Counted from the first letter of the stretch, positions 42,228 through 53,124 are shown. The stretch: DNA of 64,000 nt from Theropithecus gelada (GCF_003255815.1 NC_037668.1:66213196-66277195); one strand, 5' to 3'. Notes: a model not told the origin generated them from the letters alone. Numbers and translations are program-made.

Positions 42228-42344
42228 GATTCTTCACATTCTGGTGTATCCAGTGGCACACATTTGTACACCAGCAAGAGCAGAAGCCTCCGCACCCTCC
42301 ACCACCACCCCCTACCACCCGCCAGCCCTGCTAGGTGGGAAGGG

Positions 42345-42440
42345 AAAGCCTTAATATTCCCATTTTATGCACCAGGAAACCGAGGCTCAGAGGCCTGTGC
42401 CTGGCCCACCATCACACAGCTAATGAACAGCAGGGTCTGG
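42345..42440 (-). repeat. MIR SINE (antisense), core
   Basis: 'tattcccattttatgcacca', 'ggaaaccgaggctcagaggc' and 'catcacacagctaatgaaca' match antisense MIR. Confidence 0.8.
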
Positions 42441-42444
42441 ATTT

Positions 42445-42885
42445 TTTTTCCCCCTTTTTCTATTTAATCACATGCTATCTCTAGATAGAGATGCCATATT
42501 CTGTTTATAATGACCATCCAGTTAGTGTGGAGGCTCTACCCCTCCCAGGACAAAGAGAGGCCTGTGGACAGTGTCCTAGTGACTCTTATCCCATGGGAGC
42601 GTGTAGTGTGGAAATAATTTAGGAACTCCCTGCTGAAGGGCCAAAGTCCAAAACATGCCTATGATGTGGGCGTCCGCAACTCTGAATGCCCCCTTATATA
42701 TGACAGATCACCTGCCCCCTTTGCCCAGGTCTCTCAGGGTGCTGGGATTTCTATGTTTTCTTCCAAGACCCTGGTACCCAGCTCCAAACTGCCTATCTTT
42801 AATTGGCTGGGTCCCCTTCCTTACTTCTCACCCATTTCCTTGTGGCCAAGGACCATGTCCACTCCTCCAGAGGATGGCACAGCAT
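42445..42885. other. Unique sequence, nothing recognised
   Basis: No recognised repeat or gene. Confidence 0.4.
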
Positions 42886-42887
42886 GG

Positions 42888-43030
42888 TAAATGAGGCTTT
42901 GGAGCTAGCAGATCTGGGTTCCAATCCTAGCTCAGCCTCTTTAATACTTGTGTGACTGCTGGCAGTCGCTTAACTGCTCTGAGCTCAGTTTCCTCCTCTG
43001 TAAAACCAGGATAATACGTCAAAGGTTTTT
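42888..43030 (+). repeat. MIR SINE, 5' two-thirds
   Basis: 'ggagctagcagatctgggtt', 'ccaatcctagctcagcctct' and 'cagtttcctcctctgtaaaa' match MIR. Confidence 0.87.
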
Positions 43031-43111
43031 TTTGACATGAAGCTAATGACCTATGAGTATCAGGATTCTTCACTCAGGCCTCATTTAGCTGGAATTCAGA
43101 CCGATCTGAAG

Positions 43112-43370
43112 CTCATGCTATACAGTGGTCAAAAGCAAGTCAGACCACCTGGGTTCAACTCCCAGATCTTGCACTTATTCACCTGCCGTGTGACTCTGGG
43201 AAATTTACTTAACATCTCTGAGCTTCAGATTCCTCACCAGTAAAATAGGGATAAAAACAGTGCCTAACTCATGGGACTGCTTTGCACTGAAAAGCCATCA
43301 CTCACATTAACAGCTTAGCACAGTGTCTGGAACTTGACCAGTGCTCAGTAAATGTTTGCCATGAGTTATT
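43112..43370 (+). repeat. MIR SINE, full length
   Basis: 'cacctgggttcaactcccag', 'ccgtgtgactctgggaaatt', 'agtaaaatagggataaaaac' and 'ccagtgctcagtaaatgttt' match MIR throughout. Confidence 0.9.
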
Positions 43371-43614
43371 AGCCATTAGTAATGCATTGGTGAATTGGTG
43401 GACAGGTCTACAAGGAGCAAATTTGCATAAGGTTTCAACTATAGGAATGAGAAGGTAAACAAGACCTTTGTCTTGGACCTTGGTCTTTGGGGCTGTCTGG
43501 CATCTGATCCCTGTTGAGGGACTGAGCAGCAGGCAGAATGAAGGTGAAGGAGCCATTTTCACATACCGAGTTACAAAATGTGACACAGGATGGTATAAGG
43601 CAGTGGCATTTCCA

Positions 43615-43745
43615 GGAAATATAAAGCGTCTATTTATTGAGCAGCTATTATGTTCCCGGGCCCACGCTTGGTGCTGAGGGCTGAGTGGTGAGCCGGAGAT
43701 ACAGCCCTGCCCTCGTGCAGCACGCAGTCTGGTGCTGCTTGTGGG
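43615..43745 (-). repeat. L2 LINE 3' end (antisense)
   Basis: 'ctatttattgagcagctatt', 'cacgcttggtgctgagggct' and 'cctcgtgcagcacgcagtct' match the complement of the L2 terminus. The minus-strand frame of 189 codons at 43302-43871 crosses this L2 and a MIR end, so it is not a gene. Confidence 0.8.
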
Positions 43746-43749
43746 TCTG

Positions 43750-44320
43750 CACACCAGGGCACTTCCCTTAGGGTGAATTCTAGCAATCTTGCGGGGGCCC
43801 AGCAGCCTCTGCCAGTTCCAGGCTGCAGATATTCCTGGAGGAGTTTGGAGAAGCAGAACATCAGAGAACAATTACCCGCCTCACAAAAGACACCCCAGAG
43901 GGCTTCCAGAAGTAAGAGGGTGAGATCGCGAAAGGGCAGGTAGGAGCGTGAGGGTGCATTCAGGGCTGTGATGGTGGAAGGGTGACATTATGACCTGGTG
44001 AAACCTGGGGCAGTTAAGGATCGGAATGTGGGGCACCTGATACGAGGCACAGCACTCTGTCGAGGAGGGCTGCTTTCTGCCCCTCGAAGGGCCTGCCCAC
44101 AGACACAGATGCACTCAGTACCGTCCACATTCATTCTGCATGCATGTGTTCAAAACACACAGCTGGCACACACGGAGCATTCCAGGGGTACACACAGGGA
44201 CACATCTCACAGTGTACACAGAAGACACACATCTCAGGCCTCAAACACAAACCAGAGGAGCCTCTCCCCCCGACGTCTCCACACACCTCTGCCTTCTCGC
44301 TTCCCCTCCCTCTAGCACCC
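43750..44320. other. Unique sequence, partly CA-rich
   Basis: No gene recognised. 44140-44250 is rich in 'cacaca' and 'acacag' without strict period; three frames stay open here because few stops can form. Confidence 0.4.
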
Positions 44321-44324
44321 TGTG

Positions 44325-44555
44325 GACTTTGGGGGCTGGATAGATGTGGGCCCCAGTCCCAGCCCTGCCACCTAGTAGCTGTGTGACTTGGTAGAGTTAA
44401 ACTCTTTGAGCCTCAATTTCCCTTTTCTATAAAAGAGGAATAGCAAGAGTCCCTGCCTCGGAAGTCTGCTGAGAGGATGAAGTGAGCTCAGGCATGTTAA
44501 ACCCTTAAAACCGTACCTAGTACATATCAGGACTTAATAAATATGAGTATTGTGT
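44325..44555 (+). repeat. MIR SINE, full length
   Basis: 'cctagtagctgtgtgacttg', 'gagcctcaatttcccttttc', 'gctgagaggatgaagtgagc' and 'ggacttaataaatatgagt' match MIR. Confidence 0.88.
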
Positions 44556-44559
44556 GTGC

Positions 44560-44985
44560 CCCCTACACCCGCAAGCATGTGCACACCTACACCCTGTGAA
44601 CAACGTGTTCCTCTGTGGGACCCATGCCTGGAACTGGTCATAAAACACACGTGAGCATCACAGATTCCAGCCTGGAGACCATCTCACCAGGCCAATACAC
44701 CCCCCAAAACACACAACCCCAGAGACCCCAAGCCTGGCCTCCTTTTCCTGGGCAGCCCTGTGGAAAGGTCCCACAAAGGCAGCTTTTCCAGGAATGCCCT
44801 TGGAGCCTGAGCCATCCTGAGGCTGGCATGCAGCCGGGAGCAGCTCTGCGAGTGGAGGCTGGACTGGGCAGCCTCAGACCCCGAGGTGCTTCCCTATCCT
44901 TCCATTCATCTCAACAGGACCCTCCAGCCCCATGGTCCAGCGGAGACTCAGGATCCAGCCCACAGCTGCCTCCCCTCCTTCCCGC
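44560..44985. other. Unique sequence, nothing recognised
   Basis: C-rich unique sequence. The 147-codon frame at 44615-45058 has no known domain, overlaps another plus-strand frame and runs into the next block. Confidence 0.4.
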
Positions 44986-44989
44986 CTCG

Positions 44990-45600
44990 CGCCTCCACAG
45001 CCTTTGTTATCTCAACTACTTTGAGAGAGTTCTCTTTTCTCCCCCTCGACTCCTCTGATGCTAATCTCTCTCCATAAATCATACCCTCTAATCTTTTCAT
45101 CACCTTTCTCTGATTAAAGCAGCCTCGGGGGTTGGGAGCCCCAGTCCTCAGTGACTAAAACACTTTGATGTCCAAAGACAGTTCCAGAGGCTGCAGCGCT
45201 GGCTGGCGCGGTCAGGCCTCACCCACCGCGGGGCAGGCCAGGCGCAGGCGTCTACACGGACACGTCCCGGAGTTGTCCTGGGCTGCCAGCACAGCCCGGC
45301 ACCTCGAGGGTTTCACAGATCTCTTCATGAATATTTCTCACTACACACTGGATGTCATTATTCTATTGAGAATCAATTAGCCCAAATGTTGTTATGACAG
45401 CTACAGAAAAATGGTATTTTTAGCTTCGCTTTATGCTGCTCTGTCTCTTCGCAGAATTATTGAAAACCTTAAAACTAATCTAGTGGCGTCGCGGGCCTTT
45501 GTGGCAAGCCGGGGGGCAATTGATCTGGGAATGTGAAATTGTGGGAAATGCAGGGCTTTTCTCAATGAAGTGGGATCGCCTCAGAAATAACATCCAGGAT
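44990..45600. promoter_or_regulatory. Candidate conserved non-coding element with CpG cluster
   Basis: A repeat-free block. AT-core motifs are frequent: 'ctctgatgctaatctctc' near 45053, 'ctctgattaaagcagcc' near 45109, 'gagaatcaattagcccaaat' near 45368 and 'ccttaaaactaatctagtgg' near 45468. A patch at about 45195-45305 keeps around ten CpGs, unusual outside islands. It ends at a MIR. An enhancer or conserved element is inferred from texture and is not demonstrated. Confidence 0.37.
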
Positions 45601-45607
45601 GGGAGGC

Positions 45608-45800
45608 AAAGCTTGACCTTGGGCAAGGTACTTAACCTCTCTGAAGCTCATTGTCTGCATCTGTCAAATGGTAGTAACAGCCATGTCTACCCTTAGTGTT
45701 CTCTATAAGGACGAAATGCAGCGATGCAGGAAATGCACTCTGCAAGGCATTCAGCAGCACCATGGGAGGCGCCCAGCAGGTAAGTGACACTGGTGATGGT
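45608..45800 (+). repeat. MIR SINE
   Basis: 'gaccttgggcaaggtactta', 'gtctgcatctgtcaaatggt' and 'gcaaggcattcagcagcacc' match MIR, with extra divergence in the 3' half. Confidence 0.8.
45753..45773 (+). promoter_or_regulatory. RE1/NRSE-like motif inside MIR
   Basis: The 21-mer runs 'agcagcaccatggg' then 'aggcgcc'. Against the REST/NRSF consensus it matches about 15 of 21 positions, including the CAGCACCA left core and the GCGCC right end. The mismatches include the first two bases and part of the right half, so binding is uncertain. Confidence 0.3.
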
Positions 45801-45804
45801 AGCT

Positions 45805-45942
45805 AAGCTGGGAGACCCTGGAGCAAGGCTTCCTAGGCTCAAGTCCCGGCTCTGACACTTCACAGGTAGGTGTCCTCACACACATCACTTCACCTCTCTG
45901 TGCCTCAGTTTTATCATCCATAAAATGGGATTCATCATACCT
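45805..45942 (+). repeat. MIR SINE, 5' part (interrupted by Alu)
   Basis: 'ctcaagtcccggctctgaca', 'tgcctcagttttatcatcca' and 'taaaatgggattcatcata' match MIR to the Alu junction. Confidence 0.86.
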
Positions 45943-46240
45943 TTTTCCTTTTTTTTATTTTTGAGACGGAGTCTCGCTCTGCCGCCCAGGCTGGAGTGCA
46001 GTGGCATGATCTCAGCCCACTGCAACCTCTGCCTCCCGGGTTCAAGCCATTCTCCTGCCTCAGCTCCGGAGTAGCTGGGATTACAGGTGCGTACCACCAC
46101 ACCCACCTAACTTTTGTATTTTAGTAGAGACAGGGTTTCACCATGTCGGCCAGGATGGTCTCGAACTCCTGACCTCGTGATTCACCTGCCTCAGCCTCCC
46201 AAAATGCTGGGACTACAGGCATAAGTCACCGTGCCCGGCC
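45943..46240 (-). mobile_element. Alu SINE (antisense) inserted in MIR
   Basis: T-rich tail complement, both monomers, and end 'caccgtgcccggcc'. The target duplication is catcatacct (45933-45942) and catcatatct (46241-46250), one mismatch. Confidence 0.97.
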
Positions 46241-46345
46241 CATCATATCTATTTTATAATGTCGTTGTGAGAATTAAATGAGCTAATACCAGTAAAGCAC
46301 TAAAAAACCTGGCCTGGCTCCAAAAAAATGTCAGCTCATTTTAAC
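46241..46345 (+). repeat. MIR SINE, 3' part (after Alu)
   Basis: 'gtcgttgtgagaattaaatg' and 'agctaataccagtaaagcac' continue the MIR. Confidence 0.85.
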
Positions 46346-46494
46346 GTAGGATGGCTGTCACTGTCATCTGCTCCCCACCTTTGTTCATCCTGACCCCTTA
46401 GCCTAAAATCTTTCCCTTCCCATCTTTGCAAGTTGAAATCCTCCCAACAATAAAATCTAGCTGAAATGTCACCTCTGCCACTACGCCTGACAGA

Positions 46495-46612
46495 CTGGGG
46501 CTGGGATTCTGGCTTCAATAATCATCACTGGGAGACCCCACACAAGGCATTTAACCTCTTTGCCTTAGTTTCCTCATCAATAGAAAAGGGAGAATAGCTT
46601 CCTCCCTTCAAA
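46495..46612 (+). repeat. MIR SINE, partial
   Basis: 'cacaaggcatttaacctctt' and 'tgccttagtttcctcatcaa' match the MIR core. Confidence 0.75.
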
Positions 46613-46614
46613 TC

Positions 46615-48810
46615 AGGGGCTGGCCGCAGCCACCTCTACAGCCCCGTCCAGTTCTGAAGCTGGGTCAGCAAGTTCTCATTCACTTTAAACATTTGCACAC
46701 TTCTTTCCCCATCAGGAGAGGTTTTACAGACTTACAATAAACAAGGAAGCTGTTTTATAGCAAAACGAAAAAAAAAATTCCTCTTTGGCTGGGAAGCCCT
46801 GAAACAGAGTTGAGGGAGAGGCAGTTCCAGCACAGTCTCCTGAAGCAACACGCGCTGCCAAGACAGGAGCTGGTGTCAGAACAAAGGCTGAACCCTTCCC
46901 AACACCTTTGCTTCCAGCCAAGTCACACCCCACTCTCCCATCCAGCGGGTTTTGTCCAGCTGGAGTTTAACAGCACCTGATGGCTGACATCTTTCGGCAG
47001 GGAAAGGGCCAGCAGAGCAGGCTGGTAGAGCACCCCAGGGTCCCCAGTGTGCCCTGTACCCTGTGCTGGCCACCCCTGGCTCTCTGCCTGAATAAATTTT
47101 TGCAGTGCTGTAAGACTCAGAGTGAGGCAACCCTTATTATACAACCTCCCCAGTCCCTTCATTTGGGATTACTTTCCCTCTCTCACCCCTAGCCCCCCAC
47201 TGCACTCTTTCTGGCTGCTGCTGTAGGCTTTGTATAGTCGCCACCTCTGACCCCAGTTGTGTGCAGGCCTGTCTCCCCTGCTGGACGGTGACCAAATGGA
47301 GAACTAAGACCTAGGTCCCACACACTGAGTGTTTCCCACTCTGCCCTCCTGCTCTTGTCACCGCATTGTCTGCTGGGTAAAGCTGTCCTCCCTAGAGACT
47401 ACCCTGTTCAGTGCCAACTCTTTGACTTCTGGAAGAGGCCCCTGCCCAGCATTGTGTCCAGTGTCACCTTGTACAGCCATGTAGGCTGTGGTGCACTGCA
47501 CAATCAATGGTGCCATTCATATAGCCCAGAATGATTCTGCACGGATGTAAAAGCGTGGGAAAACCATCATGGTTGTCTGTGAAGATGTGACATCCCCAGA
47601 GTTGGGCACCACAGCGCCCCTGCCTGTGCTCAGGACCTTTTAAAGACTTTCACTGACTCTGGTTATACTGATTTTTGAAGGCCCTACCATGCATAAAAAC
47701 ATGCGTATGAAAACACATCCATATACCTCAATTAATAATTTCTTGCTATAAAAATATTTTGAAAAGATTTTTCTAATTTGACTTCTGTAATAACTTGGTT
47801 ATGAGCAACTGATTTATGTTCAGCTATGATTTCTCAGCAACCATTGTGCATTCTTCAGGATCCTTGAGAAAAGAGAAAATCAAATCTGCAAACTTGTTTC
47901 AAATGTAAAGCAATTTTTATGAATTTAGCCATTAACAAAGTTGAACTAGTGTTTTAGAGGCATTTAATTAAACACCTTTTTAAAGAAATCTTGTAGTTTT
48001 CTTTTTCATATTTTGGAATCAATAATTTCTTCCAGAATTCAAATATTTTCATGGGCCTCAAGCATGAAAACACTTCCTTCCCAATTTCTCCTCAAATGGC
48101 AGTCAGTCTATAACTTTTAAAAACACCTTACTGAAGGGTTAGCGACCAGCAAGTGGTTACATGTCCCTATTTATTCTGGCAATCTGAGTGTAATTGTTAC
48201 TAGCTCCCCTTTCACTCTCTAGGGTGTGCCGATTTGGACCATCAACTGTATGGTCACCTTGAAAATAAAGGAAGGAAGTGCCATAGAAAAAAGGATGGCC
48301 CAGACCTAGACCTGCCCCAGAGTCCCTTTCAAACAGTCTCTAAGCCTTTCCCTGGCCAGCCCCCAAGGGGTCCAGGGACGCTCATCCTCTACCCCACCCC
48401 ACCACCTCTAGGAATGTCCTAGGGATCTCCACACCATAGAGTCCAGAACAAACTGCCCCTAGTACCTGAAATAGAAAAGTCTTTTTCTTATGCCCAGTGA
48501 AGGCCTGCTTACCAAAGTCCTCATTTCCTGCTGCAGGAATGACATCTTTCTTACAAGGCTGACAATGGACATTTTCATTTCCTTTTGTGCAAACCCTACT
48601 CCCATCTATAAGGGTGTGCTCTGGCCCTATGACCCCAACAATAGAATTGCAAAACAATTCCACATTGATAACTGTCCCAGAGTCTTAATCTATATATCTT
48701 TAAATCTTAAATCTTTTATGGAACAAGGCAGAATATCAGTTAATCAACCAATCAATTTCTCTTTTTAGCACCAATCAGATTATATCATGATTAAATCCAT
48801 GAGTCCCCCT
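46615..48810. other. Long low-repeat stretch, AT-rich in the middle
   Basis: About 2.2 kb in which I recognise no gene and no clear repeat. 47690-48180 is AT-rich but not simple-sequence, with 'taattaataatttcttgc' and 'catttaattaaacacc'; it may be conserved or merely AT-rich. 48160-48230 faintly resembles an ancient repeat end. Frames up to 93 codons overlap on both strands. Confidence 0.35.
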
Positions 48811-48814
48811 CCCT

Positions 48815-49045
48815 CTTGGAGAGGGATGTGGCTGCCTCATTCCTCTCTGTATCCCCAGCGCCAAGCCCAGTCAGGCACACAGCAATGCTTGCTAAAGAAT
48901 GAGAAGGTAAATAAATTTGACAGCAATTTTCTGTTGGACTGTGAGCTCCTTGAGAGCAAGGATTGTGCTCGTCCATTTCTGTCTCCACCACCATATGCAA
49001 TAGCTCATGAGAGATGCTCACTGGAGAGCAGAGGCTCATGGAACA
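48815..49045 (+). repeat. L2 LINE 3' ends, probably two fragments
   Basis: 'ctctgtatccccagcgccaa' with 'gtcaggcacacagcaatgct' is one L2 terminus. 'ggactgtgagctccttgaga' with 'gcaaggattgtgctcgtcca' begins a second about 100 bp later. Confidence 0.72.
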
Positions 49046-49068
49046 TCTAACTGGATGGATGGGTAGAT

Positions 49069-49070
<2 letters not shown>

Positions 49071-49138
<68 letters not shown>
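49071..49138 (+). repeat. (AGAT)17 microsatellite
   Basis: Seventeen uninterrupted AGAT units, preceded by 'ggatggatgggtagatat' and followed by 'gatggaatagttg' and further decayed 'gatgg' units. Tetranucleotide arrays of this length are usually polymorphic. Confidence 0.99.
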
Positions 49139-49139
49139 G

Positions 49140-49700
49140 ATGGAATAGTTGCATAGATGGATGGTTGGATGCCTGCTTAGAAGGATGAATTGTTAGCCTG
49201 GGGACTGGGTGGGGTTCAAGAAGAAAACAGAGCTGCTTTGACCCCCCAAGAGTTTCTCAGGTCTCAGCTCCAATTCCCATTCATGGCTGCCTTATGATTC
49301 CAATCCTTGAATTCCAAGAGAATTTTATGTGTTCTTACAATAAACTTTCTTCTATTTGAGACAGTTTGATTTGAGCGGATCTGTTCTTTCTAACCAAAAG
49401 ACCATGACTCAGATAGGAGCCCTCCCAGGTGGAGCTGGGGTAGGGCGGAATTAATACTTACCTCTTGACTGTACCACAAGTGGGTCATAGGAAGCATGGC
49501 GTATTCATTCTTTCTCAAGGTCTTCCCCAAGACAAGGCTGCAAAGCTAGGCCGGTTAGTGACGGTGGCTTAGCTCGGTTTAATGAGCCTGATGTGGGAGT
49601 GCAGGTCTGTGCCAAGTGTTGGGTGGATGTCTATGAACAACTTGGTCCTTGGTCCTTGCCCTTGGAGCAGTCCACCAGCTCCTAGCATCACTTCCAACAG
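49140..49700. other. Mostly unique; possible ancient repeat end at 49310-49405
   Basis: 'acaataaactttcttctatt' followed by 'gtttgatttgagcggatctg' resembles the 3' end of the unnamed LTR-like family also suspected at 11255-11735. Nothing else is recognised. Confidence 0.35.
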
Positions 49701-49704
49701 TTGC

Positions 49705-49785
49705 TGCAACATCTCAGGTAAGTCACTCCCTATTCTGGGCCTCATTTCTCCATGTGTAAAATGTGACGTTGGAAGGACATCACGG
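49705..49785 (+). repeat. MIR SINE core fragment
   Basis: 'caggtaagtcactccctatt' and 'cctcatttctccatgtgtaa' match the sense MIR core. Confidence 0.7.
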
Positions 49786-49794
49786 AGCTTCTCC

Positions 49795-49862
49795 TGCTTT
49801 AACATTTTAAGGTTATGTGATTTGCCCAAGGTCACCAATATAACCCTGCTCTAAAAGATTCC
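49795..49862 (-). repeat. MIR SINE core fragment (antisense)
   Basis: 'ttatgtgatttgcccaaggt' and 'caccaatataaccctgctc' match antisense MIR, in inverted order to its neighbour. Confidence 0.6.
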
Positions 49863-50039
49863 TACTCTTCGGTGGGATAACAGGTTTTAGCTCAGCAATT
49901 CGGATGCAAAGCCCCACCCCTTTTACCAGCTTTCACACAGGCACAGAGAATCTAGTTTGATTCTGTCATGTTTCTGAAGATATGTCGGTTCACCCACTCC
50001 TCTACCTCACATTCCTCCTGACACCCAGGATTTCTTCCG

Positions 50040-50325
50040 CATTTCTCCAGGCTTAAATCCAGCCTACCTTTTAGGCCAGTCCTCTCCTCCAGGGAACCCT
50101 CCCTGCTCCCTCTTTTGGAAATGACGTCTCCTTCCTGGCACCCTCCGCAGGGTGAAGTACCTGCCTTATGTCACAACAGGTTCCATCTCCCTGGTGTGAT
50201 TTCCTTTGCAGGATGGTGAGTTCCCAGGAGGCAGACAGAGCTGGGTCTACTCACCCCTCTCTCCCTAAGAGAGGCTTGCTCAGGGCTCTGCACACAGTAG
50301 ACACCACTGAATGTTTAATGGTACG
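50040..50325 (+). repeat. L2 LINE 3' end
   Basis: 'cctctcctccagggaaccct', 'gcaggatggtgagttcccag' and 'gctctgcacacagtagacac' match L2 in sense. Confidence 0.68.
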
Positions 50326-50640
50326 GACAGCTAGGCAGTGATTTTTATGATATTGTAGAAGGATACTTTATGACCTAGTAAATATTCAGATTATTGTTAG
50401 ATTTTTTCTTAAATGCCAATTACAGAACAGCAGGTATTCTATAACATAACATTTAGCTAAAATGTATTTGAAGGCGTGTGGGGAGATGTGCGTGTGCTCA
50501 AGACATTCGTTAGTGGTGGTAGGATCCGGGGTGACTCTAATTTTCTTCTTTCAGCATATCTGTGTTTTTAAACATTCTAGAATGAGCATGTATTCACTTT
50601 CAGAATGGGAAAAAAGAGAGACGCAATTTAACAATAAATA
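50326..50640 (+). repeat. Old L1/HAL1 3' end
   Basis: 'gactctaattttcttctttc' and 'tctagaatgagcatgtattc' match the 3' untranslated end of old L1-type LINEs. Confidence 0.62.
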
Positions 50641-50744
50641 AGTCAATGTTTGTTTAATGAATGAAAGTGCCAGGCTCTAACATGTTATGGGAGATTCTAA
50701 TTTGGAGCTGGATTTTGGAACAGAAGTCATCCGCTGCCAGGACG

Positions 50745-50785
50745 CATCCCCCCACCCCCCCACACCCCCACCACCACCACCCAGC
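50745..50785 (+). repeat. C-rich/(CCA)n low-complexity tract
   Basis: Runs of C followed by 'caccaccaccaccc'. The 76-codon frame across it is compositional. Confidence 0.85.
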
Positions 50786-50934
50786 CATTGCCAGTGGAAC
50801 TCCAGCATGCTCCTGGCTGTGGAATTGCTCCTACAGAGTTTGCAATGATCACTCATGGTCCAGCCTGAGTCATGGTACCCAGCTTTGCTGACAGCGATGA
50901 CCACAACCTCTCCATGTCTACAGCACCCTATAGT

Positions 50935-51138
50935 TGACATACTATAAAGCGTTTTACATACACCTCCTCATTTGCTTCTTATAATTCTGCAACGGAAGTG
51001 TTAATGCCTCCTAGTACCTATGTGGAAAGTGGGGCCTAGAGAGAATGACTGATGAGGTGGAGGTTAAAGTCATAAGCTAGCAAGGGATAGAGCTGGGATT
51101 TGGACCCCTGCCTTTCACTCAAGCCGGGTCCTCTTCCT
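50935..51138 (-). repeat. MIR SINE (antisense)
   Basis: 'ataaagcgttttacatacac', 'aagggatagagctgggattt' and 'ggacccctgcctttcactca' match antisense MIR. Confidence 0.83.
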
Positions 51139-51139
51139 C

Positions 51140-51730
51140 CAGTTCATGCAAATCTCCTGATGTACAAATCGGAAAGGGTGTCTAGGGTGACAAGGTACCC
51201 ATATTTCTGTGTGCACCAGGGTGGTTCAGTCCCCAGGAAGGCAGGTTGAAGGGACAGCCATTTTCCACCTGGAATCTGCAATGCTGAGGAGCTCTCCAAG
51301 CAAGGCCCCCACAGGAGCAATCCCTCCCTCCCAGCTTGAGGGAGACTGTCTGCTGCCGCCTGTGTAAACCACTGCCTTGGGCACCGCAGTGGCATACAGG
51401 GCAGCAGCAGGTGTGGTCAAGCAGTGCTGGTGCTGGCAGAAAGCTGGGCAGCATTTCTGCTGGGCGATGTGGCCTGTGTCTGGAACTCACGGGGGAATTC
51501 ACCTCTCTTGGAGTGGAATCTGGGGCTGAGCTTGGGCTACATTGCAGCAGGGAGAGGCACAGCGGGGGAGGCCCAAATGCCAGGGCCCCTCTCTTTCTAT
51601 TTCTTGGGGTAGGGGAAACCTCTGTCCTCAGAAATCACACAAATCCTCAGAAATTTACCATCTGCTATCACCATCTCACCACAAGACCAATTCTTTCACT
51701 CTACAGATCTCGTGTAGATCCATTGAGAAG
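51140..51730. other. Unique GC-moderate sequence, nothing recognised
   Basis: Five frames of 60-133 codons overlap on both strands, including 51336-51737. None has a recognisable domain and none has clear splice context, so I call no gene. Confidence 0.35.
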
Positions 51731-51734
51731 CTTC

Positions 51735-52195
51735 TAAAAATTAATTACATTTTTTATGAAATAAAATTATAAGAAAAATAAAATACAAAATACTAGGGAA
51801 GACATTAAATATTGAATTTGTATATAACTTCCAAATTAAATCATTTCAAATGTTTTAATGAGAAACTTGAGTTTGCTTCTGGAAACATTTTTTTTAAATA
51901 TCAGGTTTTATGCTGGAAATGATTACACACAATTGATCAACTGACTCCACAGAAATAAGCAAAACTTTTAACGAGGAGCTTTTCAAATTCCTGACAGACA
52001 CCATCAATGAGAAAGTTTGCTCTCACGTGTGATAAAATATTTATAATCAGTTTTAGGTGGGTATTTAATGCAATGATTGAAATTAGATTTACAGAATTGA
52101 ATGGGTCGTTTCTTTATTGAAAAAAGTAACGTTGGAATTTCTTTTGCTAAAGCCAGTGGGTGTAGGAACCAATCAAACTTTCCCCCATCAAGCAT
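51735..52195. other. AT-rich unique block
   Basis: AT-rich, not a simple repeat, with 'ttaattacattttttatgaa', 'ggtatttaatgcaatgattg' and 'gttttaatgagaaac'. No LINE signature is seen. It could be a conserved non-coding block, but evidence is weak. Confidence 0.25.
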
Positions 52196-52199
52196 TTCA

Positions 52200-53124
52200 A
52201 AATAACCATGCAGCTCCGGTCTGCAGACCAGAAATGCACTGTTGGAGGAGTCAGCCTGCAGTGGTCCTGGATGCCTCTAAATGGGCAAAGCAGGAAGGGC
52301 AGAAATATCTAACGGCATGTGAAATCAGATCCAGGGTCACTGGATCTCACCGCCCCCCCACGGCCCCCAACCTCCTTGACCCCAGCCTGGGCTGAGGACA
52401 CCGTGGACACCTGGAGCACACCGTGGACACCTGGAGCACAAACTACAGACACTCTAAGGGGCCCTTGACGACCTGAACAGCGGTGTGCTCTGCAATCCCC
52501 TGCTGTAAGCGTCCAAGGGGGAGGGAACTTCCTTGACCACACCCAGCCCATTTCAGCAGAGCAGGGAGTGCCAGAGGCCACACATCCTGCCGGACACTCT
52601 CAGGAAACTCAGGGTGCCCTCCTTAAATCCCTCCAAGGAGCCCCAGCTCAGGCTGCTCCCTGCCAGAGACAACCAGCCCAAGAACTCCAGATGCCCCAGG
52701 GGTCACTTGGCTGTTTGGAGGGTGAGTAAGGATGGGGGCATCAGTATTTCCTGGTCCATCAGGTGGGAGAGTCTGGTTTGGAGGTGCCACCTGCTAAGAG
52801 AAGCTGAAGGTCTGGAATTTACCAGAAGGAATTTTTAGCCAGTTTTAGAACAGTGTTGGAGAGCTGTGTTTGGGAGAAGGGGGCCCAGTGGCAAAAGAGG
52901 CAGTGCCCAGAGTTAATGCCGTTGGGATAGTCAGCCAGCAAAAGCCACATGGATAATGGGGGCTTGGCCCAGATAGGACTTGAGGCCCGTTCCCTTCTAT
53001 TCTCCTAGATCTCCAAGAACCCTCTGAAAGGACCTGAAAAGTACATGGGAACAAGGCTTCGCTCCAAACCACCATGTAGGCATCAACCATAGGAATGCGA
53101 GGCCTGAGCTGAGACCGGCATCCT
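52200..53124. other. Unique sequence upstream of CpG island
   Basis: No repeat or gene recognised. A strong-looking splice-donor sequence, gg/gtgagtaagg, is at 52721-52730. A spliced transcript is possible but no acceptor or reading frame can be tied to it. Confidence 0.3.
52399..52440 (+). repeat. Perfect 20-bp direct tandem duplication
   Basis: caccgtggacacctggagca occurs at 52399-52418 and again at 52419-52438, followed by two more matching bases. Confidence 0.97.

Noticed and set aside
43302..43871. 189-codon minus-strand frame, the longest in the window
   Set aside because: It crosses an antisense L2 end and the 3' end of a MIR; no domain is recognisable.
52721..52730. Exon ending at a strong splice donor
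   Set aside because: The donor-like sequence is good, but no acceptor, frame or conservation can be tied to it by eye.
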